From NCBI RefSeq assembly GCF_050337045.1, contig NZ_JAKJSO010000018.1:94605-158604 (forward strand): 64,000 nucleotides of DNA. The letters run 5' to 3'. The stretch's first letter is position 1. The number at the start of each line of letters is the position of its first letter. The notes under the pieces were generated by a model. It did not search any database and was not told the origin of the DNA. It saw only the letters and a program-made list of their open reading frames with translations. The stretch is from Photobacterium kagoshimensis (lineage in GTDB: Bacteria > Pseudomonadota > Gammaproteobacteria > Enterobacterales > Vibrionaceae). A program made the position numbers and the translations under genes. Positions 1-7,741 of this stretch are shown here, piece by piece.

Positions 1-131
1 ACAGTTAACCGCAATATTATGAACTTTTCTGTTCGTTTTTTATAGATAAGAATAGACCCATAGCAAAGAGATGGCAGCCGATATGGTGACTGACTTTATC
101 GACTCTTTTTTATTTATGAGGAAACATACCC

Positions 132-437
132 ATGGCTAAATTACTTCAAGTTGATTTCGATTTTAATGGTCCATTTGGCGAAGAAATGGCAACAGCACTG
201 GTTGGTTTAGCGGAGTCTATCAACCAAGAACCCGGCATGATTTGGAAAATTTGGACCGAAAACGCACAAGATAAACTCGGTGGTGGCATCTATCTTTTTG
301 AGGATGAAGCAACTGCCCAAGCCTATTTAGCCATGCATTCCGCACGCTTACAAAAAATGGGCGTTAATGATGTTCGTGGCGTTATTTTTGACATAAACGA
401 ACCACTAACTAGCATCAACAAAGGGCTAATGGCTTAA
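132..437 (+). CDS. ydhR: YdhR-family putative monooxygenase
   Basis: This 101-residue protein closely resembles E. coli YdhR, a small dimeric ferredoxin-like alpha+beta-barrel protein related to ABM-type monooxygenases, whose physiological substrate is not settled. The family pattern is visible: an N-terminal beta strand LLQVDFDFNGPFG, the stretch AESINQEPGMIWKIWTE, then GGIYLF and a C-terminal FDINEPL. The length is normal for the family. It is a cytosolic protein without a signal peptide. The ATG follows a TGAGGAAA ribosome site at about 118-125. A membrane protein gene starts 24 bases downstream and may be co-transcribed. Confidence 0.9.
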   Translation: MAKLLQVDFDFNGPFGEEMATALVGLAESINQEPGMIWKIWTENAQDKLGGGIYLFEDEATAQAYLAMHSARLQKMGVNDVRGVIFDINEPLTSINKGLMA

Positions 438-461
438 TCGCCGTAGCAGTAAGGTAACAAG

Positions 462-833
462 ATGACCAACAAAACGTTTTTAACACTACACGGCAGCATT
501 TATTTTGTTTTTGCATTGGCACTGTTTTTTGTACCAAGCCTTATGTGGCCTATGTACGGGGTCGAAATTAATGACCAATATGCGTATTTCTTATCACAAC
601 ATACCAGTATTTTCTTGGGAGGTATTGCCGCTGTTAGCTTAATGCTGAAAGATATCGAGGCAGGTATTACCGCTAAAAAGCTATTAACGGCTCTACTCAT
701 CTCGAACATGTTAGGGGTAGTCATTACTGTGTATGCAGGTGTAACAGGCATTTTTGTTGGTTTTGGTTGGAGTGATCCTGCTTTCTTCACTTTCCTGTCT
801 GTTCTGACGTACCTACAGCTTAAAAAGCAATAA
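462..833 (+). CDS. small four-helix membrane protein, function unknown
   Basis: This 123-residue protein is almost entirely hydrophobic, with about four predicted membrane helices (near residues 8-26, 41-60, 70-92 and 98-117) and a short basic C-terminus ending LKKQ. I do not recognise a characterised family. It starts 24 bases after the ydhR stop and is followed by a terminator-like hairpin, so the two genes probably form one transcript. A role at the inner membrane is all that can be inferred. Confidence 0.7.
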   Translation: MTNKTFLTLHGSIYFVFALALFFVPSLMWPMYGVEINDQYAYFLSQHTSIFLGGIAAVSLMLKDIEAGITAKKLLTALLISNMLGVVITVYAGVTGIFVGFGWSDPAFFTFLSVLTYLQLKKQ

Positions 834-844
834 GTAATCTGTAC

Positions 845-870
845 AGCCCAGTATATCTGCTGGGCTTTCG
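845..870 (+). terminator. terminator-like hairpin after the ydhR/membrane protein pair
   Basis: AGCCCAG (845-851) pairs with CTGGGCT (860-866) across an 8-base loop, followed by only TT and CG, so the U-tract is short. It lies just after the stop at 833. It also opens the first of three terminator/tRNA-tail units. Confidence 0.5.
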
Positions 871-872
871 CT

Positions 873-1110
873 GAATATAGCGGAGCGCTTTGGGTATGGC
901 GGATTTGGTACAAATCCTTTTCACTTCGCTCAAACGTAAAAAAGGCGCTAATAAATTAGCGCCTTTTTTGAATGTGGCGGAGAGATAGGGATTTACTGCT
1001 CGCAAGCTCGCGCCCTTCGGGCTATTGCCTTTTCGCGCCTTCGGCACGGGCAATGTGCTTTCGCTTCGCTCAGGTGAACCCTGCTCTAAGGTTCGGCACC
1101 CTATCTTCAA
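873..1110 (-). repeat. degenerate tRNA-Ser tail copies with terminators
   Basis: The 20 bases at 975-994 are identical to the 3' end of the intact tRNA-Ser gene (1165-1184), and are likewise preceded on the plus strand by a hairpin and T-run (about 942-969). A weaker copy, GAATATAGCGGAG at 873-885, matches 12 of 13 bases of 1160-1172. The sequence after the 20-base copy is not tRNA. It contains AGATAGGG at 983-990 complementary to CCCTATCT at 1099-1106, and ATTGCC/GGCAAT inside, so it could fold. These look like eroded tRNA-gene remnants or a tRNA-tail-derived intergenic repeat. Confidence 0.6.
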
Positions 1111-1125
1111 TCACAAAATTTAGGC

Positions 1126-1158
1126 GAAAAAAAACCGCTGAAGTTTCAGCGGTTTTTT
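1126..1158 (-). terminator. terminator of tRNA-Ser
   Basis: AACCGCTGAA and TTCAGCGGTT form a perfect hairpin with a one-base-to-small loop around 1133-1153. On the minus strand the hairpin is followed by a run of eight U (AAAAAAAA on the plus strand), directly downstream of the tRNA 3' end. Confidence 0.75.
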
Positions 1159-1164
1159 CGAATA

Positions 1165-1255
1165 TGGCGGAGAGATAGGGATTTGAACCCTAGATACGCT
1201 ATAAACGTATGCCGGTTTTCAAGACCGGTGCTTTCAACCACTCAGCCATCTCTCC
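1165..1255 (-). tRNA. tRNA-Ser(UGA)
   Basis: The reverse complement begins GGAGAGATGGCTGAGTGG and ends with an encoded CCA. The anticodon loop TCTTGAAAA carries TGA. It has the long variable arm (CATACG...CGTAT) typical of class II serine tRNAs, a T-arm GGTTCAAATCC, and acceptor pairing GGAGAGA/TCTCTCC. Length is 91 bases including CCA. Confidence 0.97.
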
Positions 1256-1268
1256 GTAAGTGCGGCGA

Positions 1269-1297
1269 ATAATATAGGCTCACCTAAATCATGTAAA
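1269..1297 (-). promoter_or_regulatory. sigma-70 promoter of tRNA-Ser
   Basis: On the minus strand TTTACA (1297-1292) and TATTAT (1274-1269) are separated by exactly 17 bases. A GC-rich discriminator (TCGCCGC) follows, as expected for a stringently controlled stable-RNA promoter, 13 bases before the tRNA 5' end. Confidence 0.7.
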
Positions 1298-1653
1298 GTA
1301 TTAATTTTAATAAAAAACCCAAACACTCATAATCTAGCCAATCCGCCGCTTAGTTCAACAGATAACCCCACTCTATTATCTAAACGCATTTTATTACCCT
1401 CTCACTATGCCTCTGTTCACTTTTTTCGCCTTTGTAGTTAAGCCTAATTGCAAGCAGTTCATTCTATTCAACGGTGCTTAAATGCAAAAAATGTGAGCAA
1501 TTCGACACTCGATGTTAGACGAACCCGTATCTGTTTCTATACTTAGATTTGTTAACAGTATGTTTACTATATACAAAAGCATGGTGCGTTTTTGCACCAT
1601 TATGCATTGTGACAGTGTTTCACTGCCTCACAAACTTACAAAGGAAGGTACTA
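1298..1653 (+). other. intergenic region and aapJ leader
   Basis: No gene is visible. Near the 3' end is a perfect hairpin, ATGGTGC (1581-1587), six-base loop GTTTTT, GCACCAT (1594-1600), about 54 bases before the aapJ ATG. It is not followed by a T-run. It probably lies in the aapJ leader or promoter. I could not fix a convincing -35/-10 pair. Confidence 0.5.
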
Positions 1654-2679
1654 ATGGCTAACAAATTTTCAGTTGTTTTTGCGGTACTCGCCAGCTCAAC
1701 TGCACTATTTTCAGCTAATGCTTCAGCTGATGGCACGCTAGATAAAGTCATGAAACAAGGTTATGTCCAGTGTGGCGTGAGCGCTGGTTTACCTGGCTTT
1801 TCAAACCCAAACTCTAAAGGTGAATGGGAAGGGATTGATGTAGAGTTTTGCCAAGCTATCGCGGCGGCAACTGTCGGTGATAAATCAAAAGTAAAATATA
1901 TTCCACTAACAGCAAAAGAACGTTTTACTGCGCTTCAATCAGGCGAGATTGACGTGCTATCGCGAAATACAACATGGACACTGCACCGTGATACCTCACT
2001 AGGGCTTAACTTTGCTGGCGTTAGCTACTACGATGGTCAAGGGTTTATGGTGAAAAAAGATCTCGGTGTTTCAAGTGCCAAAGAACTTGATGGTGCCGCT
2101 ATTTGTGTACAATCAGGTACGACAACAGAGCTTAACCTTGCCGATTACTTCCGCGTAAACGGTATGAAATACAATCCTGTGGTGTTTGATACCGCCCCAC
2201 AAACCTCTGCGGGTTTCGACTCTGGTCGCTGTGATGTATTAACCACCGACCAATCTGGCCTGTACGCACTTCGCTTAAACCTTAAAGACCCAGGTTCTGC
2301 AGTTGTACTACCTGAAATTATCTCTAAAGAGCCATTAGGCCCAGTTGTGCGCCAAGGTGATGACCAGTGGTTCAACATTGTTAAGTGGACGCTTAATGCC
2401 ATGATTAATGCCGAAGAATTCGGTGTAACATCTACCAATGTTGATGAGATGAAAAAATCTAACGACCCAAATATTCGTCGCCTGATCGGCCTTGATGGCC
2501 CTAAAGGGAAAGGCTTAGGGCTACGCGATGATTGGGGCTACCAAATCGTCAAGCAAGTCGGTAACTATGGTGAAAGTTTCGAACGAACTATTGGCGAAAG
2601 CTCACCACTAGAAATCAAACGTGGCTTAAACGCACTGTGGAAAGACGGCGGTATTCTTTACGCAGCACCTATCCGTTAA
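1654..2679 (+). CDS. aapJ: general L-amino acid ABC transporter, periplasmic binding protein
   Basis: The 341-residue product is a solute-binding protein of the AapJ/BztA type, which binds a broad range of L-amino acids in the periplasm and delivers them to AapQMP. The chosen ATG (MANKFSV...) follows AAGGAAGG at 1641-1648 and gives a normal signal peptide ending ASA near residue 24; an upstream in-frame ATG at 1549 would add 35 residues that spoil it. Family landmarks include QGYVQCGVSAGLPGFS, GEWEGIDVEFC, RNTTWTLHRD and a C-terminal NALWKDGGILYA. It heads an aapJQMP operon and is separated from aapQ by a stem-loop, which would favour higher expression of the binding protein. Confidence 0.95.
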   Translation: MANKFSVVFAVLASSTALFSANASADGTLDKVMKQGYVQCGVSAGLPGFSNPNSKGEWEGIDVEFCQAIAAATVGDKSKVKYIPLTAKERFTALQSGEIDVLSRNTTWTLHRDTSLGLNFAGVSYYDGQGFMVKKDLGVSSAKELDGAAICVQSGTTTELNLADYFRVNGMKYNPVVFDTAPQTSAGFDSGRCDVLTTDQSGLYALRLNLKDPGSAVVLPEIISKEPLGPVVRQGDDQWFNIVKWTLNAMINAEEFGVTSTNVDEMKKSNDPNIRRLIGLDGPKGKGLGLRDDWGYQIVKQVGNYGESFERTIGESSPLEIKRGLNALWKDGGILYAAPIR

Positions 2680-2693
2680 TCATCATAAATAAA

Positions 2694-2719
2694 GAGGCGG
2701 CATGATGCCGCCTCACTTC
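2694..2719 (+). terminator. intercistronic hairpin between aapJ and aapQ
   Basis: GAGGCGGCAT (2694-2703) pairs with ATGCCGCCTC (2705-2714), with a T-rich but interrupted tail. A strong hairpin just after the binding-protein gene is typical of ABC operons, where it stabilises upstream mRNA or causes partial termination. Confidence 0.7.
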
Positions 2720-2752
2720 TTTGTTATTCCATCTAGGGACTGAGGTTGTTGT

Positions 2753-3976
2753 ATGGCTCCTAAAACGACAGAAGCTTTAAAAACACCAAGTACATCGGAT
2801 GTATCACTCCCAGCAGATAAGAAACAAAGCTTGCTCTATAATCCCACCTTCCGTGCCATTATTTTCCAAGCTTTAGCCGTTGTTGGGCTGTTTTTCTTTT
2901 TATACACCATCGTCAGCAATGCCCTTGCTAACCTCGATGCCCGCGGTATCGCCACAGGGTTTGGCTTTCTAGAGCAAGAAGCTGGCTTTGGTATTGGCTT
3001 AACCCTCATTGAATACAACGAAACTTACTCATACGGACGCACCTTTATTATCGGTTTGCTCAATACGGCATTAGTGTCTGTGCTTGGCATTCTATTGGCC
3101 ACTCTATTGGGCTTTATTATCGGTATCGCCCGATTGTCATCTAACTGGATAGTCAGCCGTTTAGCGGCAGTGTACATTGAAACTTTCCGTAACATTCCAC
3201 TCTTACTACAAATCTTTTTTTGGTACTTTGCGGTTTTGCAAGTGCTCCCCTCTCCACGTCAAAGCTTGAGTTTGGGTGAAAGTGTTTTCCTGAATGTACG
3301 TGGATTATATTTCGCTAAACCCGTTTTCGAGCAAGGTTCTATGTGGATGGGATTGGCACTGGCTATCGGGTTAATACTAAGTATTGCCTATGCCATTGTC
3401 GCAACACGTAAACAACGCTTAACCGGTCAGCAATCACCTATATTACGTACTGTATTGCTGCTTACTATCGGCTTACCGTTTGTTGCCTATCTTTTGTCTG
3501 GTATGCCTATCTCGCTGGAATACCCAGAACTAAAAGGCTTTAACTTTCGTGGCGGCATTAGCATCCTGCCAGAGCTTGCTGCTTTGTTGTTGGCTCTGAG
3601 TATTTATACCGCTTCTTTCATTGCTGAAATTGTGCGTTCTGGTATTAATGCGGTGAGTTATGGTCAAACAGAAGCCGCCTTAGCGCTAGGGCTACCGCAG
3701 GGGAAAACACTTCGTTTTGTCGTTATTCCACAAGCACTGCGTATCATCATCCCTCCTCTCACGAGCCAATATCTCAACCTAACCAAAAACTCCTCACTTG
3801 CGATGGCAATAGGTTATCCCGATTTAGTCTCAGTTTTTGCAGGCACAACGCTAAACCAGACAGGACAAGCGATAGAAATTATTGCAATGACAATGGGGGT
3901 CTACCTCACATTAAGTTTGGTGACATCGTACTTAATGAATATCTACAACAGCAAAGTCGCTTTGGTGGAGAGGTAA
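2753..3976 (+). CDS. aapQ: general amino acid ABC transporter permease AapQ
   Basis: This 407-residue inner-membrane permease matches the long AapQ/BztB type, about 150 residues longer than simple His/Gln permeases. The first membrane helix lies near residues 33-52. A first part of the transport domain (IGLLNTALVSVLGILLATLL, then YIETFRNIPLLLQ) is separated from the EAA loop by extra helices. The EAA region reads EAALALGLPQGKTLRFVVIPQALRIIIPPL, the docking site for the ATPase. It partners AapM to form the heterodimeric channel. The stop is followed after three bases by aapM. Confidence 0.95.
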   Translation: MAPKTTEALKTPSTSDVSLPADKKQSLLYNPTFRAIIFQALAVVGLFFFLYTIVSNALANLDARGIATGFGFLEQEAGFGIGLTLIEYNETYSYGRTFIIGLLNTALVSVLGILLATLLGFIIGIARLSSNWIVSRLAAVYIETFRNIPLLLQIFFWYFAVLQVLPSPRQSLSLGESVFLNVRGLYFAKPVFEQGSMWMGLALAIGLILSIAYAIVATRKQRLTGQQSPILRTVLLLTIGLPFVAYLLSGMPISLEYPELKGFNFRGGISILPELAALLLALSIYTASFIAEIVRSGINAVSYGQTEAALALGLPQGKTLRFVVIPQALRIIIPPLTSQYLNLTKNSSLAMAIGYPDLVSVFAGTTLNQTGQAIEIIAMTMGVYLTLSLVTSYLMNIYNSKVALVER

Positions 3977-3979
3977 TGT

Positions 3980-5077
3980 ATGAGTAAACATCAATTCCAG
4001 CCCGACCTACCGCCACCAGCTAATACGATAGGTATTGTCGGCTGGTCTAGAAAACACCTGTTCTCATCAACGCTAAACACCATTTTAACTTTTGTTCTTG
4101 GCTATATTGCACTGATGGGCATTTGGAGTGCTTTTGATTGGGCTTTTTTAACCGCAGATTGGGTGGGAACAACCCGTGATGACTGTACCAGTGAAGGGGC
4201 ATGTTGGGTTTTCATCAATGTGCGTTTTGAGCAGTTTATGTTTGGTTTCTATCCTTCCGATCAGTTATGGCGACCACAACTGTTTTACTTTACGCTCGCC
4301 ATATTTATTACCTTACTTGCCATCGAGTCCACACCAGGCCGTAAATGGATTTGGCTAATTTTCGTCAATATCTACCCCTTCTTTGCTGCCATCTTGCTCT
4401 ACGGTGGTTTGTTTGGGTTAGACGTTGTTGAAACGCATTTATGGGGCGGCCTATTAGTCACCCTTATTATTGCCATCGTGGGTATTGTGGTTTCGCTACC
4501 GATTGGGGTTTTTCTTGCCCTCGGCAGACGGTCAGATATGCCAATAATCCGCAGTATTTGCACTGTTTACATTGAGATTTGGCGTGGCGTACCACTCATT
4601 ACCGTGCTTTTTATGGCTTCAGTAATGTTGCCATTGTTCCTGACCAGTGAAATGGAAATGAACAAGTTAGTACGGGCATTAATCGGGGTGGTCATGTTCA
4701 GTGCTGCTTACATGGCAGAAGTGGTACGTGGCGGTTTACAGGCTATCCCGAAAGGTCAATACGAAGCGGCAGATGCCTTAGGGCTGACCTACTGGCGAAA
4801 AATGTATCTAATTGTTTTACCGCAAGCGCTAAAAATTACTATTCCATCCATTGTAAACACCTTCATCGGCCTATTTAAAGACACCAGTTTAGTGCTCATT
4901 ATCGGTATGTTTGATGTGCTCGGTATCGGCCAAGCAGCAAATACCGACCCCAATTGGCTTGGATTCGCCACAGAGAGCTACGTTTTTGTTGCCCTCGTCT
5001 TTTGGATTTTCTGTTTCAGCATGTCTCGTTACAGCATTTATTTAGAAAATAAGCTGCATACCGGCCATAAACGTTAA
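3980..5077 (+). CDS. aapM: general amino acid ABC transporter permease AapM
   Basis: The 365-residue inner-membrane protein is the second permease half (AapM/BztC). It has N-terminal helices around residues 33-55 and 100-145. The core begins at LLVTLIIAIVGIVVSLPIGV, with VYIEIWRGVPLITVLFM and an EAA loop YEAADALGLTYWRKMYLIVLPQ. Only three bases separate it from aapQ, so translation is probably coupled. Its length and helix layout fit the family. Confidence 0.95.
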   Translation: MSKHQFQPDLPPPANTIGIVGWSRKHLFSSTLNTILTFVLGYIALMGIWSAFDWAFLTADWVGTTRDDCTSEGACWVFINVRFEQFMFGFYPSDQLWRPQLFYFTLAIFITLLAIESTPGRKWIWLIFVNIYPFFAAILLYGGLFGLDVVETHLWGGLLVTLIIAIVGIVVSLPIGVFLALGRRSDMPIIRSICTVYIEIWRGVPLITVLFMASVMLPLFLTSEMEMNKLVRALIGVVMFSAAYMAEVVRGGLQAIPKGQYEAADALGLTYWRKMYLIVLPQALKITIPSIVNTFIGLFKDTSLVLIIGMFDVLGIGQAANTDPNWLGFATESYVFVALVFWIFCFSMSRYSIYLENKLHTGHKR

Positions 5078-5091
5078 GCAAGGATAGCATT

Positions 5092-5847
5092 ATGACAGAC
5101 AGCACCATTATCACGGATCCGATGATCCAGCTAACTGATGTCAACAAATGGTATGGACAATTTCATGTCCTGAAAAACATCAACCTTAACGTTGCCAAAG
5201 GTGAAAAGATTGTGATTTGCGGCCCATCAGGTTCTGGCAAATCGACTATGATCCGTTGTATTAACCGACTGGAAGAACACCAAAAAGGCCAAATATTGGT
5301 AGCAGGAAATAAACTAACTGACGATCTTAAAAATATCGAATTGGTGAGAAAAGAAGTGGGGATGTGCTTTCAGCACTTTAACCTTTTCCCGCACTTAACA
5401 GTCTTAGAGAACTGCACGCTCGCCCCTATTTGGGTGAAAAAGATGCCGAAGAAAGAAGCCGATGACATTGCGATGCGCTACCTCGAGCGCGTAAAAATCC
5501 CAGATCAGGCAGATAAATACCCCGGTCAACTGTCAGGTGGCCAACAGCAACGGGTTGCGATTGCACGCTCGCTCTGTATGAATCCACAAATCATGCTGTT
5601 CGATGAGCCGACATCGGCACTCGACCCAGAGATGGTTCGTGAAGTACTAGACGTCATGGTAGAGCTCGCCAATGAAGGAATGACCATGCTGTGTGTGACG
5701 CATGAAATGGGTTTTGCACGGCAAGTTGCTGATAGAGTGATATTTATGGATCAAGGGGAAATCATTGAAGAAAATAACCCACAAGATTTCTTCGATAACC
5801 CTCAATCAGATCGAACACAATTATTTTTGAGTCAAATTTTACATTAA
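5092..5847 (+). CDS. aapP: general amino acid ABC transporter ATPase AapP
   Basis: The 251-residue cytoplasmic ATPase has a Walker A GPSGSGKST at residues 44-52, a Q-loop in CFQHFNLFPHLTVLEN, the ABC signature LSGGQQQR, Walker B IMLFDEP and the switch histidine in VTHEMG. These are the standard motifs of polar amino acid transporters (GlnQ/HisP/AapP). It is last in the aap operon, 14 bases after aapM behind AAGGATAG. It would power uptake of the AapJ-bound amino acids. Confidence 0.96.
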   Translation: MTDSTIITDPMIQLTDVNKWYGQFHVLKNINLNVAKGEKIVICGPSGSGKSTMIRCINRLEEHQKGQILVAGNKLTDDLKNIELVRKEVGMCFQHFNLFPHLTVLENCTLAPIWVKKMPKKEADDIAMRYLERVKIPDQADKYPGQLSGGQQQRVAIARSLCMNPQIMLFDEPTSALDPEMVREVLDVMVELANEGMTMLCVTHEMGFARQVADRVIFMDQGEIIEENNPQDFFDNPQSDRTQLFLSQILH

Positions 5848-6137
5848 CCAATCGATCAAGCGCATAATAGCCCTCTGTTTTGGTTATAGCTTGAGCAAAG
5901 GGTTGTTTTCTTTATAATGCAAAATGTGAGTTCACTCATAAAACTGGCGAGTTGTAACATTCATTTACAACTTCGATGCTCACGCTAACGAAATGTTAAG
6001 TATTATCTAGCCACTAGCTCTAAGACATATTCGTGTTAGGAAGTAATAAAATGTGGGCACAAACTTGCATTAGTGAACTTTTAACCCCATATATGTCTTA
6101 ACAGATAACAATATTATTAACCCTAAGGGGAGTCTTC
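5848..6137 (+). other. intergenic region with two inverted repeats upstream of yccA
   Basis: AGTTGTAA (5950-5957) is repeated inverted as TTACAACT (5965-5972) with a 7-base spacer. TAAGACATAT (6021-6030) returns inverted as ATATGTCTTA (6091-6100). Both lie in the probable promoter/leader of the yccA-like gene. No gene or clear terminator for aapP was seen. Confidence 0.45.
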
Positions 6138-6803
6138 ATGAACGATCGTAGTGTCAACCATAGTGGTGCGTACGAAAGCGTGCTTTCTACAAACAAGGTA
6201 CTTCGTAATACCTACTTCTTACTTTCAATGACATTAGTCTGGTCTGCTGTTGTTGCGGGCTTCGCAATGGCGATGAACCTTCCGCATCCAGGCCTAATCA
6301 TTACGCTTGTGGGTTTTTACGGCTTAATGTTCTTTACTGAAAAGAATCGTAACAACTCTATGGGTCTTGTGGGCACATTCGCACTAACAGGCTTTATGGG
6401 TTACACCCTAGGCCCTATCCTAAACATGTACGTTGGTGCAGGTATGGGTGATGCGATCATTACAGCTCTTGGCGGTACGGCACTAACATTCCTTGCTTGT
6501 TCTGCTTACGCGCTAACAACTAAGCGTGATCTATCGTTCCTTAACGGCATGATAATGGCAGGCTTCTTTGCAATTATTGCCGCTGTTGTAGCGAATATCT
6601 TCCTGCAACTACCAGCGCTTTCTCTAGCGATTAGCGCAATGTTTGTATTGTTCTCTTCAGCAGCCATTCTGTTGACGACTCAATCAATCATTCGTGGTGG
6701 TGAAACAAGCTACATTTCAGCAACGGTTACGTTGTATGTTTCTATCTACAACCTATTCTTGAGCCTACTTCAGCTACTAGGCATCATGGGTGGCGACGAT
6801 TAA
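6138..6803 (+). CDS. yccA: Bax inhibitor-1/YccA family membrane protein
   Basis: This 221-residue inner-membrane protein has seven hydrophobic helices and ends in GIMGGDD, the acidic C-terminus characteristic of the BI-1/YccA family. In E. coli YccA is a substrate and modulator of the FtsH membrane protease; the same role is inferred here. The ATG is preceded by AAGGGGAG at 6124-6131. The next genes are tusE and acyP, matching the E. coli yccA-tusE-yccX neighbourhood. A strong terminator follows. Confidence 0.93.
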   Translation: MNDRSVNHSGAYESVLSTNKVLRNTYFLLSMTLVWSAVVAGFAMAMNLPHPGLIITLVGFYGLMFFTEKNRNNSMGLVGTFALTGFMGYTLGPILNMYVGAGMGDAIITALGGTALTFLACSAYALTTKRDLSFLNGMIMAGFFAIIAAVVANIFLQLPALSLAISAMFVLFSSAAILLTTQSIIRGGETSYISATVTLYVSIYNLFLSLLQLLGIMGGDD

Positions 6804-6820
6804 TCGTTACTAAGAATTCT

Positions 6821-6849
6821 AAAAAGCACCTTCTGAGGTGCTTTTTTTA
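6821..6849 (+). terminator. rho-independent terminator after yccA
   Basis: AAAAAGCACCT pairs with AGGTGCTTTTT across TCTG, followed by a run of seven T. Confidence 0.9.
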
Positions 6850-6996
6850 TGCCTGCTATTCACACCAATACGCCATGTTCCTCCGTCAACTGAATAGAAT
6901 CGCGTGTCGTTCATGCCAAGGAAAAATCGTAACTTCTACTTGCAGCCGTTCCTTTGAATCACTATTCTGGCATCGTTCCAAATGTTGAGGCGTACC

Positions 6997-7326
6997 ATGC
7001 TTGAATTCCAAGGTAAAACTATTGAAACCGATGCTCAGGGTTACTTAAAAAACGTTGAGGATTGGACACCCGAACTTGTTCCTATGCTGGCAGAAGAAGA
7101 AACCATTGAGCTAACAGAAGCACATTGGGAAGTTGTTCATTTCGTGCGTGAGTTCTATATAGAATTCAACACCTCGCCTGCTGTTCGTATGCTTGTTAAA
7201 GCCATGGCGAAAAAGTACGGTGAAGAAAAAGGCAGTTCTCGCTACCTTTATAAGCTCTTCCCTAAAGGGCCAGCAAAACAAGCGACTAAGCTTGCAGGTC
7301 TGCCTAAGCCCGTAAAATGTATCTAG
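6997..7326 (+). CDS. tusE: sulfurtransferase TusE (DsrC family)
   Basis: The 109-residue cytosolic protein is the last relay in the TusABCDE sulfur chain, handing persulfide sulfur to MnmA for 2-thiouridine at tRNA position 34. The sequence aligns along its length with E. coli TusE, including HWEVVHFVREFY and SRYLYKLFPKGPAKQATKLAGLPKP. The essential cysteine is the penultimate residue (KCI, C108). The ATG at 6997 follows TTGAGG; an ATG 15 bases upstream would add five non-family residues. A terminator follows, and acyP lies convergently beyond it. Confidence 0.95.
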   Translation: MLEFQGKTIETDAQGYLKNVEDWTPELVPMLAEEETIELTEAHWEVVHFVREFYIEFNTSPAVRMLVKAMAKKYGEEKGSSRYLYKLFPKGPAKQATKLAGLPKPVKCI

Positions 7327-7334
7327 CTTAAAAT

Positions 7335-7371
7335 GAGCAGCTCCCCATCACGGTATAGCTGCTCTTTTTTA
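7335..7371 (+). terminator. rho-independent terminator after tusE
   Basis: GAGCAGCT (7335-7342) pairs with AGCTGCTC (7357-7364), followed by six T. It separates tusE from the convergent acyP. Confidence 0.88.
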
Positions 7372-7379
7372 TCCAGCAC

Positions 7380-7652
7380 CTACAAAATTTCAAAACCATC
7401 AACGTGGCGCCATTCCACCTCATCTGCTTCGACATCAGTTACCTTTGATGTTTTAGGCCCTTCTTGTAACCATGACAGTAACTGGGTTATTGCTTCTTCA
7501 TGACCACACGCAAGCACCTCAACCGAACCATCAGGTAAGTTTTTCGCATATCCTGTTAAACCGTATTTTAAGCCTTCATGAGCAGTATGAAAACGAAAGC
7601 CCACCCCCTGAACTCGTCCTTTTATCCTTGCTTTTACACAAATCTGTGACAT
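7380..7652 (-). CDS. acyP: acylphosphatase
   Basis: The 90-residue cytosolic enzyme hydrolyses acyl phosphates such as carbamoyl phosphate. It shows the acylphosphatase signature: GRVQGVGFRF, containing the catalytic arginine, and later GYAKNLPDGSVEV, containing the catalytic asparagine. The length is exactly family-typical. It lies convergent to tusE and divergent from the chemotaxis receptor gene 89 bases away. It corresponds to E. coli yccX in the same neighbourhood. Confidence 0.95.
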   Translation of the reverse strand: MSQICVKARIKGRVQGVGFRFHTAHEGLKYGLTGYAKNLPDGSVEVLACGHEEAITQLLSWLQEGPKTSKVTDVEADEVEWRHVDGFEIL

Positions 7653-7741
7653 GGCTCACCTCAAGATTACATTCACATTCCCGATATAGTACTAACAGTT
7701 TTATTATCTAGCTGCGCATTAATGTTTATATAGGAACACAC

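Noticed and set aside
820..1110. 96-codon minus-strand frame across the tRNA-tail units
   Set aside because: It runs through terminators and tRNA-derived repeats and its translation resembles no protein.
1581..1600. Possible NtrC site in the aapJ leader
   Set aside because: NtrC sites read GCACC-N5-GGTGC; here the half-sites are in the opposite order (GGTGC then GCACC), so it is kept only as a hairpin.
7472..7711. 79-codon plus-strand frame opposite acyP
   Set aside because: Antisense shadow of a well-conserved acylphosphatase.
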